Below, in pieces: positions 1 through 8,357 of a stretch of DNA of 30,800 bases (position 1 is the first letter of the stretch; every line of letters starts with the position of its first letter). The notes below the pieces were generated by a model. That model ran no database searches. It was given only the letters and a program-made list of their open reading frames with translations, and was not told the DNA's origin. The stretch is from DATLXU01 sp035575515 (GTDB taxonomy: Bacteria > Acidobacteriota > Blastocatellia > UBA7656), in contig DATLXU010000044.1 of NCBI GenBank assembly GCA_035575515.1, positions 1 through 30,800 of the forward strand, in the 5' to 3' direction. The position numbers and the translations under genes are program-made.

Positions 1-98
1 GGATGTTCCAACCGCCATCGCTTGATAGCATCCATAGCTTCTTGCCCCAGTTTCTCCCAGTTTCTATCAAAATCTTCTCTCAAATCTCTTCTCCTCAA
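1..98 (-). CDS. Partial gene running off the left edge, function unknown
   Basis: The reverse strand is open from a TTG at 98-96 to the window edge, with a ribosome-binding site (AAAGGAAAA) a few bases upstream and a TGA stop in frame just before it. The 32 visible residues are charged and helical, ending in DAIKRWRLEHP. Sequences of this kind (a helix followed by RWR-x-EHP) occur at the N-terminus of some insertion-sequence transposases and their relatives, but the fragment is too short to assign a family. The next start candidate in frame is the TTG at codon 6. Confidence 0.4.
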   Translation of the reverse strand, partial: MRRRDLREDFDRNWEKLGQEAMDAIKRWRLEH

Positions 99-174
99 AC
101 TATTTTCCTTTCATTCTATCCTGCTTTCTCATCCAGCGCGAAAATTTGAACCGCACCCCGCAATAAACATGCTG

Positions 175-203
175 TGGACAGTTAATTGCTTTTTACATAT
201 AAT
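175..203 (+). promoter_or_regulatory. Sigma70-like promoter
   Basis: TGGACA at 175-180 and a perfect TATAAT at 198-203 are separated by 17 bases. Transcription would start near 210. The promoter lies between the divergent partial gene at the left edge and the response-regulator region, and probably drives the latter. Confidence 0.55.
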
Positions 204-230
204 TCACGCATCCCCTTAGGTTGAGCTACT

Positions 231-548
231 TTGAGTAAGAGGAGAAGGGGCAAAGTGGACAACCTTGGTAACGTTCAATTTACGGATGAACGAAAAAACA
301 GGTGGCCGGAAATTGAAGCACGCAAAAGCAGAGCGATTATAAAGTTATTTGCAAACGCCTGCCCACACAGCCTTGCAAAAGGCAGACGCTCAGTTGCGAC
401 TGCATTGACGACTCTCACTATTGCGGATTTGTTGAATGTGCAGTTTCAATTCCCAAAGCCCCGCATAATATCTTCGATAAAAATAGAAGCAGGCCATGAT
501 TCGGCGCTGCCTGCGCTTGATTTCAGAGACGGTTTTCGCCCGGAATGA
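231..548 (+). CDS. Possible small protein upstream of a response regulator
   Basis: A 105-codon frame with a TTG start, about 20 bases after the predicted start site of the 175-203 promoter. It ends 41 bases before the response regulator, so the two could share a transcript. The protein is basic at the N-terminus (SKRRRGK) and matches no family I recognise. It has no clear ribosome-binding site and no obvious domain. The stretch 99-589 otherwise holds only the promoter, so if this frame is not real the response regulator has an unusually long leader. Confidence 0.28.
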   Translation: MSKRRRGKVDNLGNVQFTDERKNRWPEIEARKSRAIIKLFANACPHSLAKGRRSVATALTTLTIADLLNVQFQFPKPRIISSIKIEAGHDSALPALDFRDGFRPE

Positions 549-589
549 AGATACAATCTCCATTCATGATACTGAGAGGAAGATTAACA

Positions 590-985
590 GTGCCGGAGAA
601 GATACTTGTTGTTGACGACAGCGACGATACGCGAGAGATGATGGCAAAGCTGCTTGAGCTTGAATCTTTCAAAGTCATTACTGCGGAAGATGGCCGTCAA
701 GCACTCAGCCTCGCTGAAACTGAACGGCCAGACCTCATAATCACAGACATCAATATGCCTAACCTCAACGGCATCGAGATGATCAAGCTGCTGCGCAAGC
801 AACCCGGTTTTAACTCCGTGCCGATAATGGCAATCACCGCCTATGGCAGCAGCGTCGCAAGAGAAGCAATAGAAGCCGGAGCCAACCAGGCAACAACCAA
901 GCCTATAGAGTTTGAATCATTGATCATCGGCATCAGAGAGTTGCTAGCCCAATCCAGACATCAAGGCGCATTTAACGGCATTTGA
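590..985 (+). CDS. Single-domain response regulator (CheY-like)
   Basis: A 131-residue stand-alone receiver domain with no output domain. The acidic pair is D9/D10 in LVVDDSDD, the phosphoacceptor is D53 in ITDINMPN, the switch Thr is T83 in AITAYG, and the conserved Lys is K104 in TTKPIEF. It should take phosphate from a histidine kinase and act by protein-protein contact. I chose the GTG at 590 because AGAGGAAG lies just upstream and the receiver fold begins there; an upstream ATG at 545 in the same frame would add 15 residues unlike the family. No kinase gene is adjacent, so the partner is unknown. Confidence 0.9.
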   Translation: MPEKILVVDDSDDTREMMAKLLELESFKVITAEDGRQALSLAETERPDLIITDINMPNLNGIEMIKLLRKQPGFNSVPIMAITAYGSSVAREAIEAGANQATTKPIEFESLIIGIRELLAQSRHQGAFNGI

Positions 986-1026
986 GACGGTCATAAGCCT
1001 GCTCTCAATCATTTGAGCAAAAGATC

Positions 1027-1056
1027 ACGGCTCCCGCTTTGCAAGCAAGGAGCCGT
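1027..1056. terminator. Hairpin between convergent genes
   Basis: ACGGCTCC (1027-1034) pairs with GGAGCCGT (1049-1056), with an inner GCTT/AAGC pairing. It lies between the 3' ends of the response regulator (plus) and the secreted protein (minus). There is no T-run on either side, so it may be a bidirectional terminator or only a 3'-end-stabilising hairpin. Confidence 0.5.
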
Positions 1057-1098
1057 CGCGTTCATACGAACAATTGCCTCGCAATTTATCAACCGAAG

Positions 1099-2049
1099 CT
1101 AACGAACAATTTGTGAAAATATCTCCTGCGGCAGACTACCGGTGATCTTCACGTCAATGTCGTTGCCAGTTATCGTTACGGTCTTGAGAGCCTGAACCAA
1201 ACCAGCCATCTTCGGGTCGCCGCTCATCGAACTCAAATAGCCTTTCGCCATCTCCAGCAGGCCGTTGAGGCGGTCGGCGATGTTTTTCGCCTGCTCGGCT
1301 TTCTCCGTGCGCAGCGTCGCGTTGATGTCGAGATTAGTCGCCGCGTCGACGGTCCCAAATATCAGCTTGACTGCCGAAAAATCAGGCAGTGGCATCGGTG
1401 CGGAGTTCGCCATATTTGCCATTCCGGGCGGCGTCTCAAGCGCGAAGCTGACGGCAGCCGCGGGGTTCGAAGCGAGCGCGGCGGTGAGCTTCTGGTTCTG
1501 CGCAACGCTCGAACGCGCGCCCGTTCGCACATCAATCGCGGCGCGAACGCTCGCGGCTGATCCGGCTATGATTGTTCTCGCGTCGTAGAAGACGAAAGAC
1601 GCATCGCCCGGTTTATTGACGCTGCCGACGGTGAATACGTCGTAGTTCTTGTACTTTTCAGAGGCCACTTTGATGTTGGGCTGCGCGCGCAAACCTTCGA
1701 GCAACTGTGTCTGATGGAATGAGCCGGTCACGGCGACGGTTGCATTGTTCGAGCCTGAATGCGAAAAGACAATCGCGGCGGATTGAATATCGGCCAGACT
1801 CACGCCCAGCTTTCCAAGCTCGGCCTGCGCATCATCAAGACCTTTCTTGATTGGATTTTGAGCCGCGAGCGTTGACCACAGGCTGCTCGATGTGAGCCTT
1901 TGAACATCAACGACGACAACGCCGTTGCCGTCAGGGAGCAACTGAAGCAATTCGCTGCCGGTTTGGGAGACGGAACTGGCCGAACTCCAATTGACGCTCG
2001 CGCCGATGGCGAGCGCCACAAGCATTGCTAAAAAAACTACTCTCTTCAT
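1099..2049 (-). CDS. Secreted protein of unknown function
   Basis: A 316-residue protein with an N-terminal signal peptide (MKRV, a hydrophobic stretch to about residue 18, then WSSAS). The ATG at 2049 is preferred over an upstream in-frame start at 2118 because it begins the signal peptide and has AGGAGATAAGAG and AAAGG upstream. The rest is soluble alpha/beta sequence with segments such as LLPDGNGVVVVDVQ and DASFVFYDARTIIAGS, which resemble hypothetical proteins common in Acidobacteriota that are thought to sit in the periplasm. I see no catalytic motif. It is monocistronic and converges on the response regulator. Confidence 0.8.
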   Translation of the reverse strand: MKRVVFLAMLVALAIGASVNWSSASSVSQTGSELLQLLPDGNGVVVVDVQRLTSSSLWSTLAAQNPIKKGLDDAQAELGKLGVSLADIQSAAIVFSHSGSNNATVAVTGSFHQTQLLEGLRAQPNIKVASEKYKNYDVFTVGSVNKPGDASFVFYDARTIIAGSAASVRAAIDVRTGARSSVAQNQKLTAALASNPAAAVSFALETPPGMANMANSAPMPLPDFSAVKLIFGTVDAATNLDINATLRTEKAEQAKNIADRLNGLLEMAKGYLSSMSGDPKMAGLVQALKTVTITGNDIDVKITGSLPQEIFSQIVR

Positions 2050-2354
2050 ACCTTTTCTCTTATCTCCTTTTCGCGCCCGCGCGGGAGCGCCTTTGATTAC
2101 TGAAATCTCCGAATGCAAGTAACAACCTCCGTCGTCTCGTTGAAATCATTATCAGCCGAGGTTCACACTCAAGAACGATTGCCACGCGTCCGAAGTTTTC
2201 CTTCGTTAAACTTTTTTTCAAATCTCCGCGAGCCGGGCCAATCTTGCGTGATCAACCGGCGCTTGCTTAGAATTCTCTCTTCGTGCCCAGCTTCTTCTAG
2301 TAATACGCACAGGGTATCGAATCGAGTGCAATTTATTAGCCTCTTTATAATCAC
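2050..2354. other. Divergent intergenic region
   Basis: About 305 bases between the divergent secreted-protein gene and the TMTC-like gene. The only signal I see is a TATAAT at 2346-2351, three bases before the annotated ATG of the downstream gene. Short frames here have no ribosome-binding site or recognisable product. Confidence 0.5.
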
Positions 2355-4394
2355 ATGGCAAAAAGATCACGTTCAAAACAAGCATCCAGCACAACAATGA
2401 CATCAGAACCAGCCGCAGCCGTCGCGCATGCAGCAAAACAACCTTCAGTTCAACCCGACGAAGCGCCAGAAGCAGCTATGCCCGCGCGCTGGCGCGGCAT
2501 CTACGTGCTGATACCCGTCGCGCTTGCGCTCGTCGCTTCGATTAACACGTTGTGGAACAACTTCGCCTCCGACGATACGCAGCAAGTTCTCAACAACGTC
2601 TTCATCAAGAGCTTCAAGAATCTGTCGCTGGCCATAACATCGAGCGTGTGGTCGTTCGTGAGCTTTGACATAAACCTGACGGCGCAGCCGTATTACAGGC
2701 CGCTGTTCAGCATATTGTTTATGATTAACTACGCGCTGTTCGGCACGTCGGCGTGGGGCTGGCATCTGGTCAATGTTTTGATTCACGCAGCCGTGACGTT
2801 GATGGTCTTCGTCGTATGCAAAGAAATAACACAGAGACGCTGGCTTTCAATCATCGCCGCAAGCCTGTTTGCTGTGCATCCCGTTCACGCCGAATCGGTC
2901 GCGTGGATTTCAGGCGTAACCGACCCGCTGATGGCGCTGTTTCTGTTGCCCGCGTTTTATTTTTACCTGCGCTATAAAAAGAGCGGTCGTCGTTATCAGA
3001 TGGCTCTCGTGCTTGCGCTCTACTTTCTTGGTCTGTGGAGCAAAGAGACGGCGGTTGCCCTGCCGCTCGTTATCGCCTATTGCGAGCTTTTTCACTTCGC
3101 TGATTCAGCATCGCTTCGGCGGCGAATCATTCGACTTGCAGCGATGGCCGGATTATTCGCGCTGCCGACGGCAATTTATCTCTTCACGCGCTACAACGCG
3201 CTGGGGACATTAACTGCGCAGGATGAGTTGCGCTATCCGGCTGATGCCGCGCTGTTGACTATTCCCATTGCCATCGCCAAATACCTGAAGCTGATAGTGC
3301 TACCAATTGGCTACAGCTATCAGCACTACACTCCCTTCGTCACTTCGCTTGTGAGCCTTCGGTTCATCGCGCCGCTCGCTCTGGTTGCTGCTCTAACAAT
3401 CGGCGTGGTGATGATGCGATCACGCCTGGCGCGGCTGGCGGCTGTATGGTTTGCGGCATTCCTCGCGCCCGCACTGCTTGCTATCAGAAATTTTGACCCT
3501 GAGTACGTCGCCCAAGAACGATACCTCTACTTGCCTTCGATGGGTTTCTGCCTTCTTGTGGCGCTCGCGGTCGAGTGGATTGCGGCGCGGAGGTTTTTCA
3601 ACTTCTCTGAGCGCGCGGCGGCTGCGGCTCTCGCCGCTTTGCTCGTGATTGTCTGGGGCGCAGCCTACGTCAGGCTAAACCGAACGTGGCAGGACACGAT
3701 TACACTTTTTCGCAACTGCGTAGAGGTCGAGCCTGAATCTGCGGCTGCTCACTCAGCTCTCGGCAGCACCTATTATTTCGCTGGCAAGCTGCTGGATGGA
3801 GAAGCCGAGTTGCGCAGGGCGCTTGAGCTTGACCCCGCGTACCCGCTTGCTTATTTGAATATGAGTTATTTTAGCTACCAGCAGGGCAACGCAGATAAAG
3901 CGATTGACTATCTTGAGCAAGCCGTCTCTACCATACCGCCAGACCCTTTCACGCGCAGTCGCCTCGCCAATATTTATACTCAGCTTGGTGTCCTTTATGC
4001 GGAGCGCAAAGAGCCGGATCGCGCGATAGAAAGCGCTCGCAAATCGCTAGAGTTGTGGTCGCGCAACGTGGGGATATATTATGCCGGTCTCATTCATATT
4101 AGATTGGGAGATTATGAGGAAGAGCAGAAACGAAAAGAAAAGGCGCAAGCTCTGTACGAACAGGCGCGACCGTTTTATGAAGAGGTCATAAGACGTGCTC
4201 CCACGAAATATGCGCCGATACACCTCTCGATGGGTTCTCTGTACGAGAGGCTCAAACTTACGGATCAAGCAATGGCCGAGTATCAAAAATATCTGGAGTT
4301 GGCGATGCTCGACGCGCCGGATCGCCAACAAGTAGAGCAGCGATTGAGGCAGTTGCAAAATGCGCAGTCGCGGCCTCAGCAGAACGCTAAGTGA
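2355..4394 (+). CDS. TMTC-like membrane protein with C-terminal TPR repeats
   Basis: A 679-residue protein. After a polar N-terminus (about 1-45) come roughly ten hydrophobic helices (about 48-445), then TPR repeats (about 460-660, for example AHSALGSTYYFAGKLLDGEAELRRALELDP). The loop after the first helix has FASDDTQQVL, the acidic pair typical of GT-C glycosyltransferases, which use lipid-linked sugars at the outer face of the membrane. The layout matches the TMTC family of protein O-mannosyltransferase-like proteins, which have many bacterial relatives; substrate specificity cannot be read. The start is uncertain: a TATAAT ends 3 bases before the ATG at 2355, so translation may begin at the ATG at 2397 (MTSEPAAAV). 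Confidence 0.8.
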   Translation: MAKRSRSKQASSTTMTSEPAAAVAHAAKQPSVQPDEAPEAAMPARWRGIYVLIPVALALVASINTLWNNFASDDTQQVLNNVFIKSFKNLSLAITSSVWSFVSFDINLTAQPYYRPLFSILFMINYALFGTSAWGWHLVNVLIHAAVTLMVFVVCKEITQRRWLSIIAASLFAVHPVHAESVAWISGVTDPLMALFLLPAFYFYLRYKKSGRRYQMALVLALYFLGLWSKETAVALPLVIAYCELFHFADSASLRRRIIRLAAMAGLFALPTAIYLFTRYNALGTLTAQDELRYPADAALLTIPIAIAKYLKLIVLPIGYSYQHYTPFVTSLVSLRFIAPLALVAALTIGVVMMRSRLARLAAVWFAAFLAPALLAIRNFDPEYVAQERYLYLPSMGFCLLVALAVEWIAARRFFNFSERAAAAALAALLVIVWGAAYVRLNRTWQDTITLFRNCVEVEPESAAAHSALGSTYYFAGKLLDGEAELRRALELDPAYPLAYLNMSYFSYQQGNADKAIDYLEQAVSTIPPDPFTRSRLANIYTQLGVLYAERKEPDRAIESARKSLELWSRNVGIYYAGLIHIRLGDYEEEQKRKEKAQALYEQARPFYEEVIRRAPTKYAPIHLSMGSLYERLKLTDQAMAEYQKYLELAMLDAPDRQQVEQRLRQLQNAQSRPQQNAK

Positions 4395-4444
4395 CTTTCG
4401 CAAATCCTTTTCAAAGAACTGCTGATGGGCGACCGATTGTCGAG

Positions 4445-4450
4445 TATAAT
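4445..4450 (+). promoter_or_regulatory. Possible -10 element upstream of the hydroxyacyl-CoA dehydrogenase
   Basis: A perfect TATAAT lies 38 bases before the GTG start. The matching -35 region (CTGATG with a 17-base spacer) is poor, so this is only a candidate. Confidence 0.35.
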
Positions 4451-4488
4451 CACTGCGCATAGACTATTATCAATAAGGGGAGAATGAC

Positions 4489-5334
4489 GTGATAAAATCG
4501 GTTGGGGTCGTCGGAGCGGGCACGATGGGAAACGGCATCGCGCAGGTGGCTGCCCGCGCTGGGCTTGCGGTTGTGATGCGCGATGTTGCGGATGAGTTTT
4601 TGAAGCGCGGTCTCTCGACGATTGACAAAAGCCTCCAGCGCGACGTTGACAAACAACGGCTCGCCTCCGCAGAAAAGCAGGAGATAATCGAGAGAATCAA
4701 ACCTACGACCGATCTTTCCGATCTTCGCGAAACGGATTTTGTCGTCGAGGCGATAACAGAAGACCTCGCGGCGAAATCCGAAATCTTCCGAAGTCTCGAC
4801 AAGATAGTCCGACCTGAAGTGATACTTGCAAGCAACACAAGCTCTATCTCAATAACGAAGCTCGCAACGGTGACGACGCGCCCGGATCGCTTCATCGGGA
4901 TGCACTTCATGAATCCCGTGCCCGTGATGAAGCTGGTCGAGATAATTCGCGGCGTCGCAACTTCTGATGAAACTTATTTCGCGACGCGCGAGCTTGCAGA
5001 AAAGATGGCCAAGATTCCTGTTGAAGTAAACGACGCGCCGGGCTTTGTGTCGAATCGCGTGTTGATGCCGATGATCAATGAAGCGATCTTCGCGTTGTAT
5101 GAAGGAGTCGGAACAGCAGAAGCGATTGATCAAATCATGAAGCTTGGCATGAATCACCCGATGGGGCCGCTTCAGCTCGCGGATTTTATTGGATTAGATG
5201 TTTGCCTCGCGATAATGAATGTGTTATATGATGGCTTCAACGACCCGAAGTACAGGCCATGCCCGCTGCTGAAGAAATATGTTGACGCGGGATGGCTGGG
5301 TCGCAAGACAGGCAAAGGCTTTTATCAATACTAG
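4489..5334 (+). CDS. 3-hydroxybutyryl-CoA dehydrogenase
   Basis: A 281-residue NAD(P)-dependent dehydrogenase that interconverts 3-hydroxybutyryl-CoA and acetoacetyl-CoA in fatty-acid or polyhydroxybutyrate/butyrate metabolism. The Rossmann motif is at residues 9-17 (GAGTMGNGI). The expected active-site residues are present: S118 in SNTSS, H139 and E151 in the GMHFMNPVP...KLVEI block, and N189 in GFVSNR. The C-terminal domain (about 187-281) carries the usual GPLQLADFIGLD and GRKTGKGFYQY segments. The GTG start has AAGGGGAG upstream. Length is typical for the stand-alone enzyme (Hbd/PaaH type). No other beta-oxidation genes are adjacent, so the pathway is not fixed. Confidence 0.95.
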   Translation: MIKSVGVVGAGTMGNGIAQVAARAGLAVVMRDVADEFLKRGLSTIDKSLQRDVDKQRLASAEKQEIIERIKPTTDLSDLRETDFVVEAITEDLAAKSEIFRSLDKIVRPEVILASNTSSISITKLATVTTRPDRFIGMHFMNPVPVMKLVEIIRGVATSDETYFATRELAEKMAKIPVEVNDAPGFVSNRVLMPMINEAIFALYEGVGTAEAIDQIMKLGMNHPMGPLQLADFIGLDVCLAIMNVLYDGFNDPKYRPCPLLKKYVDAGWLGRKTGKGFYQY

Positions 5335-5364
5335 CTGCTCGGCGGCTGGCATTTAAGATGAAGG

Positions 5365-5395
5365 CTTGAAACCGGCTCTGGGAGCCAGTTTCAAG
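5365..5395. repeat. 31-nt palindromic repeat, copy 1
   Basis: CTTGAAAC-C-GGCTC, a 3-base loop, then GAGCC-A-GTTTCAAG. Apart from one C/A mismatch the stem is perfect. A second copy with 25 of 31 positions identical is at 22582-22612, so this is a dispersed element rather than an ordinary terminator, though it may also end transcription after the dehydrogenase. Confidence 0.75.
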
Positions 5396-5427
5396 GCAGC
5401 AACAATTAGAGTGGTAGCCTGATAAAA

Positions 5428-6660
5428 ATGATATTCTGTCAACAATGCACTCATCCGAATTCATACAACCGCGAGACGTGCGAAGTCTGCGGCACGAAGT
5501 TGATGATAATAACCAACACGCCAACAGCCGCTGCATACGGCGGCGTAGAGAGCTTGTTGCGCCCCTCGCTCGAAGAGCATTTGCTTGAGCGCATTAGTTC
5601 GCTTGAATCGCAGGTTGACCGCGCCAACGAGCGAATGGAGCTGATGCTTGAGTTGCTTCATCGGCAGGCGACGAGCGGCCTCTACGATCACGCAATGCTC
5701 GATGCGCTCGTTGAGCATTTGTCTGAACGCGGCGCGGTCGAAGGCAGCAAGCTCGAAACTTTGTGGCGCGACCGCATAACCGAGCACTACGAGGAAGCCA
5801 GCGAGCAGGAGCAGTTCGAGCAACAGCTTGAGCGCATTCTCAATGGCTTCGGCGGCGACAACTTCGATCTCTTCTCTCGATTGCTCGACACGGGCGCCGA
5901 CCTTTTCATCGAAGGCAACTTCAAGCGAGGCATTCGATACTTTGAAAAAGCATTCGTGCTCGACTCCTCTAATGCGGCGCTGGCTTTCTTTATAGGCGAG
6001 TATTTCTTCCGCGCCAACAAGCCCGCCTTAGCACGCGCTTACCTTGAGCGCGCAATTGATAAAGACTTCGACAACTATCTCGCGCTGCTAATGCTCGGAG
6101 TCATTTGCGGCGACGACGGCGACCTCGATTCCGCGAAGTGGCATCTTAGCCACGCGCTCAGGATAAAGAAGAATTCTTTTACGGCGCACTATGGGCTTGG
6201 TCGAATCCTTGTGAGCGAGGGCCGCGTGTGCGAAGCGCTTACGCACTTGAAGCGCGCGCTGAGGCTCAAGCCCACGCCTGAGATGTATTATCTGGTTGGC
6301 CGCGCTTATCTCGAAGATGGCCGCACAGAGATCGCCATCGAGCACTTGCGCCGGTGCATTGAGCTTGATCCAAAATTCGACGCGGCGCTTTATCATCTCG
6401 GATTGATCTATCTCAGGCAGGAAAACCTGCTGCTCGCGCAGGAACACTTCCGCGCGGCTTATGAGATTAATCCGCGCGAGTCGCGCTATCGCACTGCGCT
6501 GCGCGCGCGCAAAGCCGGCAAGCTTGCTCCCCTTCCTGTCTTCGGTCGCACAGCCGTTTCGAGCCGCAAGATCGTCACGAGCGGAGACGTGCGCCTGGTC
6601 GAGCTTCTTCGCAGCGACCTTATGGAATCGCAAACCGCTGCGAAAAGAAAACAGAAATAA
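5428..6660 (+). CDS. Zinc-ribbon protein with TPR repeats
   Basis: A 410-residue soluble protein. The N-terminus has a zinc-ribbon-like pair of CxxC motifs (C4/C7 and C18/C21). A predicted coiled-coil-like region follows (about 45-135, rich in Glu and Arg), then at least six TPR units from about 160 to 355, such as KRGIRYFEKAFVLDSSNAALAF and RTEIAIEHLRRCIELDPKFDAALYHLG. TPR arrays bind peptides or partner proteins; no enzyme domain is present. There is no membrane segment or signal peptide, so it should be cytoplasmic. It has no strong ribosome-binding site. The basic C-terminus ends in AAKRKQK. Confidence 0.85.
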   Translation: MIFCQQCTHPNSYNRETCEVCGTKLMIITNTPTAAAYGGVESLLRPSLEEHLLERISSLESQVDRANERMELMLELLHRQATSGLYDHAMLDALVEHLSERGAVEGSKLETLWRDRITEHYEEASEQEQFEQQLERILNGFGGDNFDLFSRLLDTGADLFIEGNFKRGIRYFEKAFVLDSSNAALAFFIGEYFFRANKPALARAYLERAIDKDFDNYLALLMLGVICGDDGDLDSAKWHLSHALRIKKNSFTAHYGLGRILVSEGRVCEALTHLKRALRLKPTPEMYYLVGRAYLEDGRTEIAIEHLRRCIELDPKFDAALYHLGLIYLRQENLLLAQEHFRAAYEINPRESRYRTALRARKAGKLAPLPVFGRTAVSSRKIVTSGDVRLVELLRSDLMESQTAAKRKQK

Positions 6661-6679
6661 ATAGCGCAAGTAAAAAGAA

Positions 6680-6730
6680 AAAAGGCAAAGGTGAAAGGTT
6701 TTCTCCAATCACTTATGCCTTTTGATTTTT
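6680..6730. terminator. Convergent terminator with heptamer repeats
   Basis: AAAAGGCA (6680-6687) pairs with TGCCTTTT (6716-6723), and AGGTGA with TCACT extends the stem imperfectly; GATTTTT follows on the plus strand. The arms contain 7-base repeats (AAGGCAA, AGGTGAA, AGGTTTT; on the right ATGCCTT and TTGCCTT in the same 7-base phase). It lies between convergent genes. Confidence 0.55.
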
Positions 6731-6747
6731 ACTTCTTGCCTTTAATC

Positions 6748-7008
6748 TCAGTGTGCCGTGATGCTGTCGTGCGAGCGGGTTCCACTCGGCAGAACCTGCG
6801 CACTGCGCGTCGTGGTCTTAAACGCCCTGCTTGTATCTGCCGTCAGGCTGTATATGTCAAATCCGAATGAGTCTAAATACGTCGCCAGATCGTTGCTCGA
6901 TGAAAGATAAAGGACCGGGTCAAAGCCATAGTAGTCTTTTATTTCAAGGAGCCGCTCGATGACTTCAATCGGCGAAAACGTAACTGCGGGGTCACGGAAG
7001 CTAGCCAT
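6748..7008 (-). CDS. Small protein of unknown function
   Basis: An 86-residue cytoplasmic protein with AAAGGAG seven bases before its ATG. The first 55 residues look folded (SPIEVIERLLEIKDYYGFDP, then ATYLDSFGFDIYSL); the Ser/Thr/Arg-rich tail looks disordered. No family is recognised. The good ribosome-binding site and the convergent arrangement with the TPR gene support a real gene. Confidence 0.65.
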   Translation of the reverse strand: MASFRDPAVTFSPIEVIERLLEIKDYYGFDPVLYLSSSNDLATYLDSFGFDIYSLTADTSRAFKTTTRSAQVLPSGTRSHDSITAH

Positions 7009-7317
7009 CTTTAACTCCTTTCCACTTCTCTATACGAATCGGCATCGCGAATAGTTTTTGCAATGCTCTTAGCTTGGGATGCCGCTGCCTCCGCCAAAGT
7101 TGTTTTTTTGCGCAGCCTTAAAGCAAAGCTGACTGCCTCAATTGGAGAACGAAGCGCAGGTGGGAACTTGCGCCGGTTGATTGGCAGCAAGACTCATCAG
7201 GGTTTGTGGCTTTATGATAAAGGGAGAATCAATCAAATGAAAAAGCCGGTGTGAATCACCGGCCTTCCTTCAATAAAGCATTGAGTTGGTCATCAACTCG
7301 CTACGTGGGCGTGCTCC
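7009..7317. other. Intergenic region
   Basis: About 309 bases. It holds the terminator of the FmdB-type gene (7241-7264). A 63-codon plus-strand frame at 7063-7254 lacks a ribosome-binding site and recognisable product. I see no RNA gene. Confidence 0.5.
7241..7264 (-). terminator. Rho-independent terminator of the FmdB-type gene
   Basis: On the minus strand GCCGGTG-ATTCA-CACCGGC is followed directly by TTTTT. The 7-bp GC-rich stem and T-run are a standard terminator about 55 bases after the stop codon of the 7318-7575 gene. Confidence 0.85.
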
Positions 7318-7575
7318 TCACTTGCTGTCGGGGGAAGCTGCGCTCTCAGATTTCTTATCGCCGCTCTTTTCAGATTTGTCCGAGGCTGCCGACGACTTGC
7401 GCGAATAATCGGTCACATACCATCCGCCGCCTTTAAGCTGAAAACTTGTGCGCGAGACTATCTTTTCGAGCCTGCCTCGGCACTTCTGACACCTTTTGAG
7501 CGGCGCGTCGCTCACCTTCTGCAAAACTTCGATATGGGAACCGCACTTCTCGCAGATGTATTCATAAATTGGCAT
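7318..7575 (-). CDS. FmdB-family zinc-ribbon protein
   Basis: An 85-residue protein beginning MPIYEYICEKCG, the signature of the FmdB putative regulatory family. The zinc-binding cysteines are C8, C11, C29 and C32. The middle (FQLKGGGWYVTDY) is also typical of the family. The tail (about 60-85) is Ser/Lys/Asp-rich and probably disordered. Members are small, widespread and of unproven function; the name comes from association with formamidase genes in Methylophilus. TCGGAGGTGAGACGGG provides the ribosome-binding site. It is probably monocistronic, ending at the 7241-7264 terminator. Confidence 0.93.
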   Translation of the reverse strand: MPIYEYICEKCGSHIEVLQKVSDAPLKRCQKCRGRLEKIVSRTSFQLKGGGWYVTDYSRKSSAASDKSEKSGDKKSESAASPDSK

Positions 7576-7743
7576 ATTCCCGTCTCACCTCCGATATTAC
7601 TGTCAAATTAATCATCCAAATAATAGCATCGCCGCATTGCCGCTTCAAGATACTTGCTTGACTTCAATTTCCCGCCGGATTTACATTTTTCGATAGCGAG
7701 AACATTAAACCTCGCAATCAAATCTTCGGTTCTAAAACGTGAA

Positions 7744-8262
7744 ATGGCTGTGAAATCTTCCGTTTGCTTCAGCCCATCCGAGTTAAAAATGGTTCGCCGG
7801 GCGCGCGAACGCGCAGCCAGCCTAGTTTCTGATTACTACCGCGTGGCCCCGCGCGAATGGCAGCAGATGCCTTACGAAGTGAAGACGCTTCGCGCGCTCG
7901 ATTCGTCCGAGATAAGCGACCACGCGCTGGCACAGACGCTCTGTTACGAATACCGCCGCGAAGCAGGACCGTTCGTTTTAGCGGAGGGCGATCTTTACAG
8001 AATCTGCCTTCAGGACAATCGCATACTCGACGTTGCTTGCGCCGCTCGCGTGAAGCTTGAAGCGTTGCTGACTTACGTTCTCACACACGAGCTTGTACAC
8101 GTTGTCAGATTCGGACAAAGGCTGCAACGCGTTGATCTGCCCTTCGAGTTTCGCCCAACCGAAGAGCAAAGAGTCGAACAAACCACAAGAATGATACTTG
8201 CAAAAGAAGATGACCCTGATATAAATCGCTTTCTATCGAGCAACCTTGTGCGCCCCTGTTAG
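7744..8262 (+). CDS. HExxH-containing protein, possible zinc metallopeptidase
   Basis: A 172-residue soluble protein with a perfect HExxH motif, H115-E-L-V-H119, in a predicted helix (LLTYVLTHELVHVVRF). A downstream acidic helix (PTEEQRVEQTTRMIL, about 138-152) could supply a third metal ligand of the gluzincin type. No signal peptide is seen, so it would act in the cytoplasm. I chose the ATG at 7744; a TTG at 7654 is in frame but the added residues do not look like a conserved extension. No family is assigned. It converges on the Arg/His-rich protein gene, and no partner gene suggests a substrate. Confidence 0.75.
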   Translation: MAVKSSVCFSPSELKMVRRARERAASLVSDYYRVAPREWQQMPYEVKTLRALDSSEISDHALAQTLCYEYRREAGPFVLAEGDLYRICLQDNRILDVACAARVKLEALLTYVLTHELVHVVRFGQRLQRVDLPFEFRPTEEQRVEQTTRMILAKEDDPDINRFLSSNLVRPC

Positions 8263-8357
8263 CCGTTCAACGAAAGCCGCCCGCTTCTCGCCTTTACAAT
8301 CTCAAAGAACCAGCAAACGGCTGCGCTTCAAGCCCGCAACGCATCAGATGAAAGTTA

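Noticed and set aside
7063..7254. 63-codon plus-strand frame
   Set aside because: No ribosome-binding site and it runs into the terminator of the FmdB-type gene.
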